DNA from: Acrocarpospora corrugata
GTDB lineage: Bacteria > Actinomycetota > Actinomycetes > Streptosporangiales > Streptosporangiaceae
Direction of reading: 5' to 3'
Assembly: GCF_009687845.1 (NCBI RefSeq)
Contig: NZ_BLAD01000036.1
Location: forward strand, 1 to 64,000
DNA: 64,000 bases
Shown: piece by piece, positions 23,611 to 32,190 of the stretch
Numbering within the stretch: position 1 is the first letter of the stretch
Layout: each line of letters opens with the position of its first letter
Notes under the pieces: model-generated
Database searches by the model: none
What the model was told of the DNA's origin: nothing
Seen by the model: the letters and a program-made list of their open reading frames with translations, nothing else
Program-made: the position numbers and the translations under genes

Positions 23611-24837
23611 TCAGCGTTGGCTGCGGAAGGTGTGGCGTAGGTCGGTGACCCAGGCGTCGGGGATTTCCCAGGGGATGAAGTGGCCGCCGTCGTGGTGTGC
23701 GGTGAGGTTGACGTGGTTGTACCAGGGTCCGCGTTCGGAGTTGATGAAGTCCTGGACGCGCTGGTCGGTGGTGATGCCGGGTGGGTTCTCGTATCCGACG
23801 AAGGTGATGCCGGTCGGGGCTTCGATCACCGGCCAGCGGTCGTGGGACGGGGTCCACGGGTAGCGGTTCGCGTTGGCGTAGTAGCGCACGGAGGTCCCGA
23901 TGGCGTTGTTGACCCAGAAGATCATGGTGTGGGTGAGGATGTCGTCCTTGGTGAAGACGGTCTCGACGTCGCCGTGGTTGTCGCTCCACTTGGTCCAGCG
24001 TTCCAGGATCCAGGCGAGCAGGCCGGCGGGTGAGTCGCTGAGGCCGTGGGCGAGGGTGCTGGAGCCGAGGACATGGGCGGCGAGGTGCACGGCGAAGCGG
24101 CGATCCAGCTCGACGATCCGGCTGTGCACGCTCTCCGGCAGGCCGTCCGGGATGGGACGGCCACCGCTGAGGTCCCAGGCGCGGTCACCGTTGAACATGG
24201 TGAGCTTCTGGCCGGAGCCGATGTGGATCGCGTGCAGCTCTTCGGCGTACTTGTGCCCGAGCTGGCCGGTGACCAGCGCGCCGATGTCACATCCGGCGGC
24301 GGCGTACTTCCGATGGCCGAGTACGTCGGTCATCAGCGTGTGCCACAGGTCCGCGACCTTCCAGAAGTTCATGTCCGGGTTGTCCGGCAGCGGCGTGGAG
24401 AACCCGAAGCCCGGCAGGCAGGGCACGATGACGTCGAACGCGTCGGCGGGGTCGCCACCGAAGGCGGCAGGGTCGGCGAGCGGGTCGATCACCTTGGACC
24501 AGTGCCAGAAGGTCCAGGGCCAGCCATGGGTGAGGATCAGCGGAACGGGATCGGGGCCCACACCCGGCTTGCGCATGAAATGAACGGGAACGCCGTCCAC
24601 AGTCACCCGATAGTGCTCATACGCGTTGATCGCGGCCTCGGCCTTGCGCCAGTCGTACTCGTGGAGCCAGTAGTCGACCAGCTCTTCCAGGTAGGCGCGA
24701 CTGACGCCGTAGCGCCAGTCCTCGTTGCCCACGTCAACGGGAAGGCGAGTGAGCCGCAGCCGCGACTTGAGGTCGTCGAGCACATCATCGGCTACGTGGA
24801 TCGGCGTTGGTTCGAACGGGATGTTCATATCTGCCAT
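23611..24837 (-). CDS. Epoxide hydrolase (alpha/beta hydrolase with N-terminal EHN domain)
   Basis: A 408-aa enzyme hydrolysing epoxides to diols. The N-terminal epoxide-hydrolase lid domain (residues 5-115: PFEPTPIHVADDVLDDLKSRL and LVDYWLHEYDWRKAEAAIN) is followed by the alpha/beta core. The oxyanion motif HGWPW is at 104-108 and the nucleophile Asp184 is in AGCDIGALVTG. The catalytic His is in HHDGGHFIPWE near the C-terminus. It resembles microsomal/juvenile-hormone-type epoxide hydrolases widespread in actinobacteria. It interrupts the aroB-aroQ arrangement, which suggests later insertion. Confidence 0.9.
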   Translation of the reverse strand: MADMNIPFEPTPIHVADDVLDDLKSRLRLTRLPVDVGNEDWRYGVSRAYLEELVDYWLHEYDWRKAEAAINAYEHYRVTVDGVPVHFMRKPGVGPDPVPLILTHGWPWTFWHWSKVIDPLADPAAFGGDPADAFDVIVPCLPGFGFSTPLPDNPDMNFWKVADLWHTLMTDVLGHRKYAAAGCDIGALVTGQLGHKYAEELHAIHIGSGQKLTMFNGDRAWDLSGGRPIPDGLPESVHSRIVELDRRFAVHLAAHVLGSSTLAHGLSDSPAGLLAWILERWTKWSDNHGDVETVFTKDDILTHTMIFWVNNAIGTSVRYYANANRYPWTPSHDRWPVIEAPTGITFVGYENPPGITTDQRVQDFINSERGPWYNHVNLTAHHDGGHFIPWEIPDAWVTDLRHTFRSQR

Positions 24838-24919
24838 GGGGGTTACCTTTCGCGAGTTATGTTCCCGCGCTCACGATCCGGATGCAGTCCGCACAGCCGT
24901 CCGTGCTTTCGAACAAAGA

Positions 24920-25996
24920 TCATCTGGCGATCTGGTGGAAGGCCGATTCCAGGAGATCCTCGGACGGATCTTCAAGGCGGGACACCTTGGCGAGGCCGTC
25001 CAGCACGACCAGGCGAAGTTTGGCCCCACGGCTCTTCTTGTCGATGCGCATGTGTTCGCGGAGCTGCGGCCAGGCGTCCCTGCGATACGAGGTCGGCAGA
25101 CCCACCGAGCTGAGGATGGACCGCGTGCGGTCCACGATGTCGTCGCCGATCCTCCCGTCCAGGCGGGACAACTCGGCCGCGTAGACCAATCCGATCGAGA
25201 CGGCCTCGCCATGGCGGATGTGGTAGTTCTCGACGCGCTCGATCGCATGGGCCAGCGTGTGCCCATAGTTGAGGATCTCCCGCAGGCCGCTCTCCTTCAG
25301 ATCCGCCCCGACCACGTCGGCCTTGATCTGGATCTTGCGCTCGATCAACGCCCGCGTGTGCGTCCCTTCCGGCACCCGAGCCCCCGCGGGATCGTCCTCG
25401 ACCAGCATCAGGATCGTCGGATCCGCGATGAACCCACCCTTGATGATCTCCGCCAGCCCTGCCACGTAGTCGTCACGCGGCACACTCACCAGCGTCGCCA
25501 GATCGCAGAGCACCCCCTTCGGCGGATAGAACGCCCCGACGAGGTTCTTCCCCTCCGGCGTATTGATGCCCGTCTTCCCACCCACGGCGGCATCCACCAT
25601 CGCCAGCAACGTGGTCGGAACCTGAATCACCTTGATCCCACGCAACCAGGTCGCCGCCACGAACCCCGCCAGATCGGTAGTGGCCCCCCCACCGACCCCG
25701 ACCACCGCATCCGACCGAGTAATCCCATACCGCCCAAACGCCGACCACAACTCCGCGGCGACATCCGACGTCTTCGCCTGCTCCCCATCCGGCACCGGCA
25801 GCGCCACAACCTCATACCCGGCAACCGTCAGCACATCACAGACCGGCCGCGAGATCTCCGGCAAACTCGCCGGACAGACCACCGCGACAGTCCTGACCCC
25901 GTCCCCCACCAGCCCAGGCAACTCCGCGAGCACCCCGGTCCCCACCACCACGTCGTAGGGCTCGTCACCACGCACATGAATCCGCGAAATAGTCAC
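24920..25996 (-). CDS. aroB: 3-dehydroquinate synthase
   Basis: Converts DAHP to 3-dehydroquinate, the second shikimate step; NAD+- and divalent-metal-dependent, cytosolic. Its 358 aa is a normal length. The motifs are VGVGGGATTDLAGFVAATWLRG, VDAAVGGKTGIN, LREILNYGHTLAHAIE and RHGEAVSIG, which include the metal-binding Glu/His residues. It starts with GTG. It lies downstream of aroC-aroK on the same strand after a 179-bp gap holding GCCGGACCACCGCCCC-like short repeats. Confidence 0.96.
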   Translation of the reverse strand: MTISRIHVRGDEPYDVVVGTGVLAELPGLVGDGVRTVAVVCPASLPEISRPVCDVLTVAGYEVVALPVPDGEQAKTSDVAAELWSAFGRYGITRSDAVVGVGGGATTDLAGFVAATWLRGIKVIQVPTTLLAMVDAAVGGKTGINTPEGKNLVGAFYPPKGVLCDLATLVSVPRDDYVAGLAEIIKGGFIADPTILMLVEDDPAGARVPEGTHTRALIERKIQIKADVVGADLKESGLREILNYGHTLAHAIERVENYHIRHGEAVSIGLVYAAELSRLDGRIGDDIVDRTRSILSSVGLPTSYRRDAWPQLREHMRIDKKSRGAKLRLVVLDGLAKVSRLEDPSEDLLESAFHQIAR

Positions 25997-26175
25997 AACT
26001 ACCTCTCCCTCGCTCCACCCAACGACTCACACTCACCAACAGCCATTTTTCCACCGGCCTGAACCTCGTAGGAGGTCATTCAGCTCGGTGGAGGATCAGA
26101 GCCGGACCACCGCCCCACCTTCGTCAGAGGCCATGCGGGCCGGGCCACCGCCCCGAAGGAGGTCGTCCGCGCGGT

Positions 26176-26703
26176 CTACGGGCCGGAATTGGTGAGGGTG
26201 GTGGCGATTTCGGTGGCCAGGTCGGCGGGGTCCCGGTCGTCGGTGGGGAAGGTGTGGGTGGCGAGGGATTCGTAGAGGGGGCGGCGTTCCTCCATGAGTT
26301 TGCGGAGTTGGCTGCGGGGGTTGAGGACGAGGAGGGGGCGGGCGGAGGCGAGGCCGACGCGTTTGACCGCCTGGTCGAGGGCGACCCGGAGGTAGATGAC
26401 GGTGTGGGTGGCGAGGAGGGCCTGGGTGGCGGGGTTGAGGATGGCGCCGCCGCCGACGGAGAGGATGCCGGTGTGTTCCGTGAGTGCCGTGCTCACGGCG
26501 GCGGCTTCGAGGGTGCGGAAGTGGGCTTCGCCGTCTTCGACGAAGATGTCGCCGATGGGCTTGCCGGCGGTGGCCTCGATGTCGGCGTCGGTGTCGCGGA
26601 AGGGGACGCCCAGGTGTTCCGCGAGCAGGGTGCCGACGGTGGTCTTGCCGGAGCCGGGAGGGCCGATGAGAACGGCCAACGGTGCGCGCCGTACCGAATT
26701 CAT
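26176..26703 (-). CDS. aroK: Shikimate kinase
   Basis: Phosphorylates shikimate with ATP (step five of the pathway). From the ATG at 26703 it is 175 aa. This start has AAGG nine bases upstream, whereas the ATG at 26709 has the same element only three bases away. The motifs are Walker A LIGPPGSGKTTVGTLL, the shikimate-binding DTDADIE, the Gly-rich LSVGGGAIL and the lid RPLLVLNPRSQLRKLMEERRPLY. It begins a few bases after the aroC stop, so the two are co-translated. Confidence 0.95.
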   Translation of the reverse strand: MNSVRRAPLAVLIGPPGSGKTTVGTLLAEHLGVPFRDTDADIEATAGKPIGDIFVEDGEAHFRTLEAAAVSTALTEHTGILSVGGGAILNPATQALLATHTVIYLRVALDQAVKRVGLASARPLLVLNPRSQLRKLMEERRPLYESLATHTFPTDDRDPADLATEIATTLTNSGP

Positions 26704-26714
26704 GATCATTTACC

Positions 26715-27893
26715 TTACTTGATGACCATCGAGGAGAGGTAGCCGGAGAGGTTGCGGGCGACCTCCTCGACGGAGTCGCCGCCGAACTTCTCCAGGGCCG
26801 CGTCGGCGACGATCAGGGCGACCATCGCCTCGGCGACGATGGCGGCGGCGGGGACGGCGCAGACATCGGAGCGTTCGTGGTGGGCCTTGGCGGCTTCGCC
26901 GGTCAGGACGTCGATCGTGGCCAGGGCACGGGGCACGGTGGAGATGGGCTTCATCGCGGCGCTGACCCGGAGCGGTTCGCCGTTGGTCATGCCGCCTTCG
27001 ACGCCGCCGGCCCGGTTGGTGATCCGCCGCACCCCGGACGCGGTGTTCTCGATCTCGTCGTGGGCGCGGGAGCCGGGGCGGCGGGCGGTCTCGAAGCCGT
27101 CGCCGAGGGCGACGCCCTTGATCGCCTGGATGCCCATGAGGGCGCCCGCCAGGCGGGAGTCGAGGCGGCGGTCCCAGTGGGTGTAGCTGCCGAGGCCGGG
27201 CGGCAGGCCGTAGGTGACCACTTCGACGACGCCGCCGAGGGTGTCGCCCTCCTTGTGGGCCTTGTCGATCTCCGCGATCATGGCGGCGCTGCCGTCGGGG
27301 TCGAAGCAGCGGACCGGGTCCTCGTCGATCGCGGCCAGGTCGGCGGGGCTTGGCAGGTCGATCGAGGGGCTCGCGGCGCCGCCGATGGACAGGACGTGGC
27401 TGACGATCTCCACGCCGAGCGCCTGCTTGAGGAAGTTCTTGGCGACCTGGCCGAGAGCCACCCGGGCCGCGGTCTCGCGGGCGCTGGCCCGGTCCAGGAC
27501 GGGGCGGGCGTCGTCGAAGCCGTATTTCTGCATGCCGGCGAGGTCGGCGTGGCCGGGGCGGGGGCGGGAGCGGGGCGCGTTACGGGCGACGCCTTCCAGC
27601 AGGGCCGGATCGACCGGGTCGGCCGACATGACGGTCTCCCATTTCGGCCATTCGGTGTTGCCGATCCGGATGGCGACGGGTGAGCCGAGGGTCCGGCCGT
27701 GCCGGAGCCCGCCGACGACGGAGACCTCGTCCTGTTCGAACTTCATCCGGGCGCCGCGCCCGTAACCGAGCCGGCGGCGGCGGAGGGCCTCGGCGAGTTC
27801 GGCCGTGGTCACCTCGACCCCGGCGGGCAGCCCTTCGAGGATCGCGACGAGTTCGGGGCCATGGGACTCCCCGGCGGTCAACCAGCGCAGCAT
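26715..27893 (-). CDS. aroC: Chorismate synthase
   Basis: Makes chorismate from EPSP using reduced FMN, the last step of the shikimate pathway. A 392-aa protein with family signatures [49 protein letters not shown] and [16 protein letters not shown]. It is the first of the aroC-aroK-(aroB) set on this strand. The gene for the prepilin peptidase precedes it upstream, the usual order in many actinobacteria. Confidence 0.97.
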   Translation of the reverse strand: MLRWLTAGESHGPELVAILEGLPAGVEVTTAELAEALRRRRLGYGRGARMKFEQDEVSVVGGLRHGRTLGSPVAIRIGNTEWPKWETVMSADPVDPALLEGVARNAPRSRPRPGHADLAGMQKYGFDDARPVLDRASARETAARVALGQVAKNFLKQALGVEIVSHVLSIGGAASPSIDLPSPADLAAIDEDPVRCFDPDGSAAMIAEIDKAHKEGDTLGGVVEVVTYGLPPGLGSYTHWDRRLDSRLAGALMGIQAIKGVALGDGFETARRPGSRAHDEIENTASGVRRITNRAGGVEGGMTNGEPLRVSAAMKPISTVPRALATIDVLTGEAAKAHHERSDVCAVPAAAIVAEAMVALIVADAALEKFGGDSVEEVARNLSGYLSSMVIK

Positions 27894-27965
27894 GACACCA
27901 AGTCTTCCATGCGTCCCAGACTGCGACCGCCGTTCCTCTCACCTGTCAAGACAGTCGAATCTTTC

Positions 27966-28628
27966 CTACGCCTCGACAACCACGGCCACGAACGCCGCAA
28001 TGATCATGAAAGGCCCGAAAGGGAACTCGCTCTTGCGGTCGCCCTTCTTCGTCACCAGAAGGCCGATCGCGTACAGCGCTCCCAGCACGTGCGCCCCCAC
28101 CCCGGCGACGATCGCCGCGTTGACGCCCACCGCCCCAGTCACGATCCCCAGCACGCCCGCCAGCTTCACATCCCCCAGCCCGATCCCCGTGGGCCGCCCA
28201 AGCCAAAGAATGAGATAAATCCCACCCAGCGCCAGCCCACAGGCCAGCCCCACCAGCAACTGCCCGGTCGGCGCCAGAAGCCCGATCACCACCAGGTACG
28301 ACGGCAGGGTCACCGCATCCGGCAACCGCCAGGTCCGCCAATCCACTACCGCGAGCACAACCCCCATGAACGCGGCATAGACCATCGCGAACAGCAGCGG
28401 ACTCCCCCCGAACCGCCACCCCAGAACCCCGAAGACCAGCCCCGTCGCCGCTTCGACCAAATAGGGCGCCCGAGGCACCGGCCACCCCCGGACCGCCCCC
28501 AGCACGGCTTCCCTGGCTTCCCCCCGCACATCCTCGGTCGCCGGCTCGAACCCCTCCGCCAGCGCCCGCGCGTACCCACCGGCGACCACCCCGGCCACCG
28601 CCAGCCCACCCGCAACCACCACCGACAC
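27966..28628 (-). CDS. Prepilin peptidase (A24 family)
   Basis: A 220-aa membrane aspartic protease that cleaves type IV pilin-like or Tad/Flp prepilins. About six hydrophobic helices are seen. The two catalytic Asp sit in AVVDWRTWRLPDAVTLPSY and GIGLGDVKLAGVLGI (GxGD). The Cys-containing N-methylase domain of long PilD enzymes is absent, as in short actinobacterial versions. No pilus genes are nearby. It lies 72 bp upstream of aroC on the same strand. Confidence 0.87.
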   Translation of the reverse strand: MSVVVAGGLAVAGVVAGGYARALAEGFEPATEDVRGEAREAVLGAVRGWPVPRAPYLVEAATGLVFGVLGWRFGGSPLLFAMVYAAFMGVVLAVVDWRTWRLPDAVTLPSYLVVIGLLAPTGQLLVGLACGLALGGIYLILWLGRPTGIGLGDVKLAGVLGIVTGAVGVNAAIVAGVGAHVLGALYAIGLLVTKKGDRKSEFPFGPFMIIAAFVAVVVEA

Positions 28629-28684
28629 CCGGCGACCTTAACCCGCCCCGCACCGACGATGTCACCGATCCCCATCAACAAGAA

Positions 28685-28714
28685 ACCGCCCCCGGCCACA
28701 AGACCGGAGGCGGT
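28685..28714. terminator. Hairpin between the coiled-coil and prepilin peptidase genes
   Basis: ACCGCC at 28685-28690 and GGCGGT at 28709-28714, with an inner CCGG/CCGG pairing, form an imperfect stem located 19 bp beyond the stop of the minus-strand coiled-coil gene. Confidence 0.5.
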
Positions 28715-28732
28715 CACGCCCACATCTACGCG

Positions 28733-29416
28733 CTAAGCGCTCAGCCCCGTGCCTTCGGACCGGGCCAGCAGCTTCAGAAACCGCGGATGAAGCTCCTCGC
28801 GCCACGCCTTGAGCCCGTCGACCTCCCCGAGCACGACGTTGACGCCGGACCGGAGATCCTCCTGGCCTTCCCGAAGCTCGGCCACATCGGCCCGCAGCCC
28901 CGTCATGCTCTGCCGAAGCTCGGTCTGACCCCGATAGAGATCCGCCTGACCCTGCCGAAGCTGCACCACGTCGGTGCGAATCTCGTTGACGTCGGCTCGA
29001 AGTTCGGCCTGACCCTGCCGGAGTTCGGTTACTTCCGCTCGGAGTTCGGTCTGACCCTGCCGGAGTTCGGTTACTTCCGCTCGGAGTTCGGTCTGACCCT
29101 GCCGGAGCTCAGCCTGACCCTCGCGAAGCTCTGTTACGTCGTTCCGGAGGTCGGCCACCGCCCCTCGAAGCTGGACCTGACCCTGGCGGAGTTGGGTCAC
29201 GTCGGAGCGGATGTCGACCTGGCCCTGGCGGAGTTCGGCCTGGCCCTGGGTGAGGTGGTCGAGGCGGGTGCCGATCTGGCCGAGGTTCTCGTTGATGTTG
29301 ACGAGGACGGTTTTGATGTCGGCCAGGTCGGAGGTGGTTTGGACGGCGAAGCCCTCTAGGGCCGTGACGCGGCGGCGGAGGGTTCTCATGGGGACGATGG
29401 TACTTAGTCTACTCAT
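28733..29416 (-). CDS. Coiled-coil repeat protein, function unknown
   Basis: A 227-aa soluble protein (ATG 29416; ATG 29389 is an alternative, giving MRTLRRRVTALEGF). Residues 30-200 are a continuous heptad coiled coil built from variants of a 14-residue unit, LRQGQTELRAEVTE (two heptads), repeated about ten times. Hydrophobic Leu/Val occur every 3-4 residues and Gln-Gly-Gln recurs. The last ~25 residues (DGLKAWREELHPRFLKLLARSEG) are a distinct amphipathic end. It resembles trimeric-fibre or scaffold-type coils, but there is no signal peptide and no partner. The two central units are identical at DNA level. Confidence 0.78.
   Translation of the reverse strand: MSRLSTIVPMRTLRRRVTALEGFAVQTTSDLADIKTVLVNINENLGQIGTRLDHLTQGQAELRQGQVDIRSDVTQLRQGQVQLRGAVADLRNDVTELREGQAELRQGQTELRAEVTELRQGQTELRAEVTELRQGQAELRADVNEIRTDVVQLRQGQADLYRGQTELRQSMTGLRADVAELREGQEDLRSGVNVVLGEVDGLKAWREELHPRFLKLLARSEGTGLSA
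28987..29112. repeat. 42-bp tandem repeat within the coiled-coil gene
   Basis: Two consecutive 42-bp units start at 29029 and 29071 and are identical for at least 37 bp. A third, diverged unit lies to the left. Each encodes 14 residues on the minus strand. Near-identity points to recent duplication or gene-conversion-type homogenisation. Confidence 0.85.
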
Positions 29417-29458
29417 GGGCGAGAGCTTGACACAGGCTTTGACAAATGCGCAGCGAAA

Positions 29459-30016
29459 TCAGTCAAATACTCTACGGAGCCATTTAGGGGGCCATTTCGG
29501 GCCACGGGAGGCCATCTTGGCGATAGTAACGTCTGATACGAGTGGAGACAAGTCGTTGAGCGAAGATGGGTCTTCCAGGGCGGTGAGGACGTGCAGGAGG
29601 GAGCCTTCGATCGGGAAGGGGATCGGGCCGGCCACGTCGATGATCACGGCGGCGGCGGATTCGTGCAGGGCCGCTTTGCAGACCTGGGGGGTGGTGGCCT
29701 GGATGGGGCGGGCGTCGGGGCGCCAGAGCCGGAGGGCGGCGGAGCTGGTGAAGGCGAGGACGGCTTCGCGGCCGTCGGCGCCGATCAGTTTGGGGAGGGC
29801 CATCTCGCTCTGCTTGTCCTGGCGCAGGCCGTACGCGCCGATCTCCGACTCGGTCAGCAGGGCGACGACGGGGACCAGCAGCCGGGCCGTGCTCAGCGCC
29901 GTGAGGACGTCGGCGGCGGTGGCCGTACCGGACTGGAAGGCGGACAGGGCCGCGGTGACGGCGGGGTCGGCGCTGCCGTCGTCGTGCGGGGCGAGTGGGT
30001 TCGGGATGCTGGGCAC
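29459..30016 (-). CDS. SseB-family protein
   Basis: A 185-aa cytosolic protein. The core LLVPVVALLTESEIGAYGLRQ, then SEMALPKLIGADGREAVLAFTSSAALRLWRPDARPIQ, matches the SseB N-terminal fold found in many actinobacterial proteins of unknown function. Ala-rich segments and a conserved 'valine-proline-valine plus ADGREAVLAFTS' layout support the family. It is the last gene before a hairpin-bounded gap on the same strand as the amidohydrolase gene. Confidence 0.82.
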   Translation of the reverse strand: MPSIPNPLAPHDDGSADPAVTAALSAFQSGTATAADVLTALSTARLLVPVVALLTESEIGAYGLRQDKQSEMALPKLIGADGREAVLAFTSSAALRLWRPDARPIQATTPQVCKAALHESAAAVIIDVAGPIPFPIEGSLLHVLTALEDPSSLNDLSPLVSDVTIAKMASRGPKWPPKWLRRVFD

Positions 30017-30057
30017 GCTTGGGGAGCCTACCCGCCTGGTCAGGCGGCCCGGCTGAA

Positions 30058-30091
30058 GCCCGGCCGCCCCGCGGGACGGGGGTGGCCGGGC
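30058..30091. terminator. Possible hairpin terminator after the ring-opening amidohydrolase gene
   Basis: GCCCGGCC at 30058-30065 and its complement at 30084-30091 form an 8-bp stem 10 bp past the stop of the minus-strand amidohydrolase gene. GC-rich sequence surrounds it, so the evidence is moderate. Confidence 0.45.
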
Positions 30092-30101
30092 GGCGGGGAG
30101 G

Positions 30102-31199
30102 TCAGCCGAGGTCGGCGATGGCGATGACGGGGCCGCCGCCGCTGGGACCCTGGTGGACGGCGGCGACGCTGACGAAGACCGCGGGGTCGCCGGTGACGCT
30201 GGCGGCGACGCCGCCGACGGTGGCCTTGATCTGGCGGTGCCAGTGCACGTCGGAGTCGTCGAGCATGATGTTGCGGCGGCCGCGCACGCTGCCGGTGGGG
30301 TCGGCCTCGCACTTCATGAACAGGTTGACCAGACGTCCGCCGAGGTCGCTGGGGTGCGGGCGGTCGGGCAGTTCGAGGCCGCTGTCGCGGATGGCCTCCC
30401 AGATCCCGTCCGCGTCGAGCGCGTCCTTCATCACCGAGTGCCCGGCCCGGTAGCGCCCGCCGATGCCGCGCACGTTGCCCACCACGACGATCTGCGCCTG
30501 GTCGAGCTCGACGCCGCTGGAGCAGGACGCGACCGAGGAGAACAGGGACAGATCCTTGTGGATCTGCTCGGCCGACGGCATCTCGATCTCGCCGAGGGCG
30601 ACGGCGACGCCGAGCGCGGTGGTCGAGTTGGAGATGTCCATGGAGAGGCCGGTCTCCTCGGTGATCACCTCGTGGCCCCGGGACTTCGCGTCGTTGATCG
30701 TGGACAGGGTCAGCAGCGGGGTCTTGGTCTGGACGTAGTGCACGTCCGCCGGGTCGTCGATGCCGGCGATCTTCATGGCCTCCCGCACCCCGGCCGCGAC
30801 CTTCTCCACCATGGCCGGCCGCCCGATGTCCTCGGGCAGGATGACCTCGCTCATCGCGATGCCCACGCTCACCCTCGGCTCGTCGCTCGGTACGGCCAGG
30901 GCCGGATCCACCGTCGCGAAGATGGTGGCATGCGGGCTGAGCACCCCGTCGGTCCCGCCGGACCACACCAGCGGCACGTTCTCCGGCGCGGGATGCCCCT
31001 TCGCCGCGAGCACCTCCCGGAACGCCCGGTCGGCCAGGATCCGGGTGTAGTCGTTCACCCCGCCGTTGCCCTCGGTCTTGCCGATCACCGCGAGCACGCG
31101 GCCCGCCTCGATCACCCCGTCGTCGATCAGCTTCGCGAGACCCGACGCGTCGGTGACACTCTCGATGGCGACCTTGCGTACCTCAATAGGATCCGGCAT
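30102..31199 (-). CDS. Ring-opening amidohydrolase (cyanuric acid hydrolase/barbiturase family)
   Basis: A 365-aa enzyme hydrolysing the ring amide of cyanuric acid or barbituric acid. The three-fold repeated fold is evident from three Ser/Lys pairs: Lys41 ([10 protein letters not shown]) with Ser80 (VWSGGTDG), Lys159 (YVQTKTPLL) with a Ser in SSVASCSSG (221-229), and Lys296 (LFMKCEAD) with Ser353 (QGPSGGGP). These spacings match the AtzD/barbiturase family. Its ATG abuts the carbamate kinase stop (TAGATG), with GGAGAG for the ribosome inside that gene. It is therefore tightly coupled to a carbamate-handling step. Cyanurate versus barbiturate specificity cannot be told from sequence alone. 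Confidence 0.9.
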   Translation of the reverse strand: MPDPIEVRKVAIESVTDASGLAKLIDDGVIEAGRVLAVIGKTEGNGGVNDYTRILADRAFREVLAAKGHPAPENVPLVWSGGTDGVLSPHATIFATVDPALAVPSDEPRVSVGIAMSEVILPEDIGRPAMVEKVAAGVREAMKIAGIDDPADVHYVQTKTPLLTLSTINDAKSRGHEVITEETGLSMDISNSTTALGVAVALGEIEMPSAEQIHKDLSLFSSVASCSSGVELDQAQIVVVGNVRGIGGRYRAGHSVMKDALDADGIWEAIRDSGLELPDRPHPSDLGGRLVNLFMKCEADPTGSVRGRRNIMLDDSDVHWHRQIKATVGGVAASVTGDPAVFVSVAAVHQGPSGGGPVIAIADLG

Positions 31200-32114
31200 C
31201 TAACTCTCCGTTACCGTTGTCCCAATATTTCCTGACAAAGCGTCGCTGATGTGGTCTAGCGAGGTGATGACCGCCCGCTGCCCCCCGTCTTCGACGAAAC
31301 GCAGCGCCGCTTCCACTTTGGGGCCCATGCTGCCGCTGGCGAAGTGCCCGGCCGCCTGGTGCTCCCGGAGTTCCGCGACCGTGACGGCCCCGATCGGGCG
31401 CGGTTCAGCGGTGCCGTACCCCAGGATGGCGTTCGGCACGTCGGTGGCGATCACCAGCACCCCGGCCCGTACGGCTCGCGCCAGCACCGCCGCCGCGTGG
31501 TCCTTGTCGATGACCGCCTCGACCCCGCCCAGCCGCCCGTCGGCCCCCCGGGCCACCGGCACTCCCCCGCCTCCGGCGGCGACGATGGTGTACCCCGCCT
31601 CCATCAGCGTGACCGCGGTGCCCGCGTCCAGGATCTCGATCGGCCGGGGCGAGGCGACCACCCGCCGCCAGCCGCGATCGAACTTCCGCCAGCTCTGCCC
31701 GAGCTGCTCGAACCGCCGGGCCTCGTCCTCGGGGAAGTACTGCCCGATCGGCTTGACCGGATCGGCGAAGGCGGGATCCGCCGGGTCGACGAGGGTCCTG
31801 GTGACCACCACCGCGACCGGGATCGGATCGAGCGCGTTCATGATCATCATGCCGATGGTGCCCTGGGTCTGCGCCCCGCACCAGTCCAGCGGCACCGGCG
31901 GCACCACGTGCGCGGTCAGCTGGTTCTTCAGCAGGATGTTGCCCACCTGCGGCCCGTTGCCGTGGGTGAGCACCACCTGGTGCCCGGTCCCGATGAGGGC
32001 GGCGACGTGGCCCATGGCGAGTCCGACCGCCCGCAGCTGGTCGGCCGGGGCGGCGCTCCCGTCGGCCGCCGTCATCGCGTTCCCGCCGAGAGCGATCAGT
32101 ACGCGTTCACCCAC
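31200..32114 (-). CDS. arcC: Carbamate kinase
   Basis: A 304-aa cytosolic kinase that reversibly makes ATP and carbamate from carbamoyl phosphate and ADP. The motifs are LIALGGNAM, LTHGNGPQVGNILL, AAGGGGVPVARG and VIDKDHAAAVLARAV. No arginine deiminase or ornithine carbamoyltransferase gene is near. Instead the gene is fused in an operon with a ring-opening amidohydrolase, which suggests that it recovers ATP from carbamoyl groups released in heterocycle or ureide breakdown (inference). A C45-family gene lies 76 bp upstream. Confidence 0.94.
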   Translation of the reverse strand: MGERVLIALGGNAMTAADGSAAPADQLRAVGLAMGHVAALIGTGHQVVLTHGNGPQVGNILLKNQLTAHVVPPVPLDWCGAQTQGTIGMMIMNALDPIPVAVVVTRTLVDPADPAFADPVKPIGQYFPEDEARRFEQLGQSWRKFDRGWRRVVASPRPIEILDAGTAVTLMEAGYTIVAAGGGGVPVARGADGRLGGVEAVIDKDHAAAVLARAVRAGVLVIATDVPNAILGYGTAEPRPIGAVTVAELREHQAAGHFASGSMGPKVEAALRFVEDGGQRAVITSLDHISDALSGNIGTTVTES

Positions 32115-32190
32115 ATGGCGAAACTAGCCGGGCCCCTACCGGCCCGCATGGGCGACTCTCGCCCACCACCGGCATTTCCCTCGGCAAGAT

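Noticed and set aside
22757-23989. 410-codon minus-strand frame through the repeat tract
   Set aside because: It overlaps the real epoxide hydrolase and aroQ genes in other frames and runs through the 7-bp and 15-bp arrays; the sequence is repetitive (PSRPA, GSRKPEA) and unsupported.
28987-29112. Regular repeats considered as a CRISPR array
   Set aside because: Units are directly adjacent with no unique spacers, and they encode coiled-coil heptads in frame.
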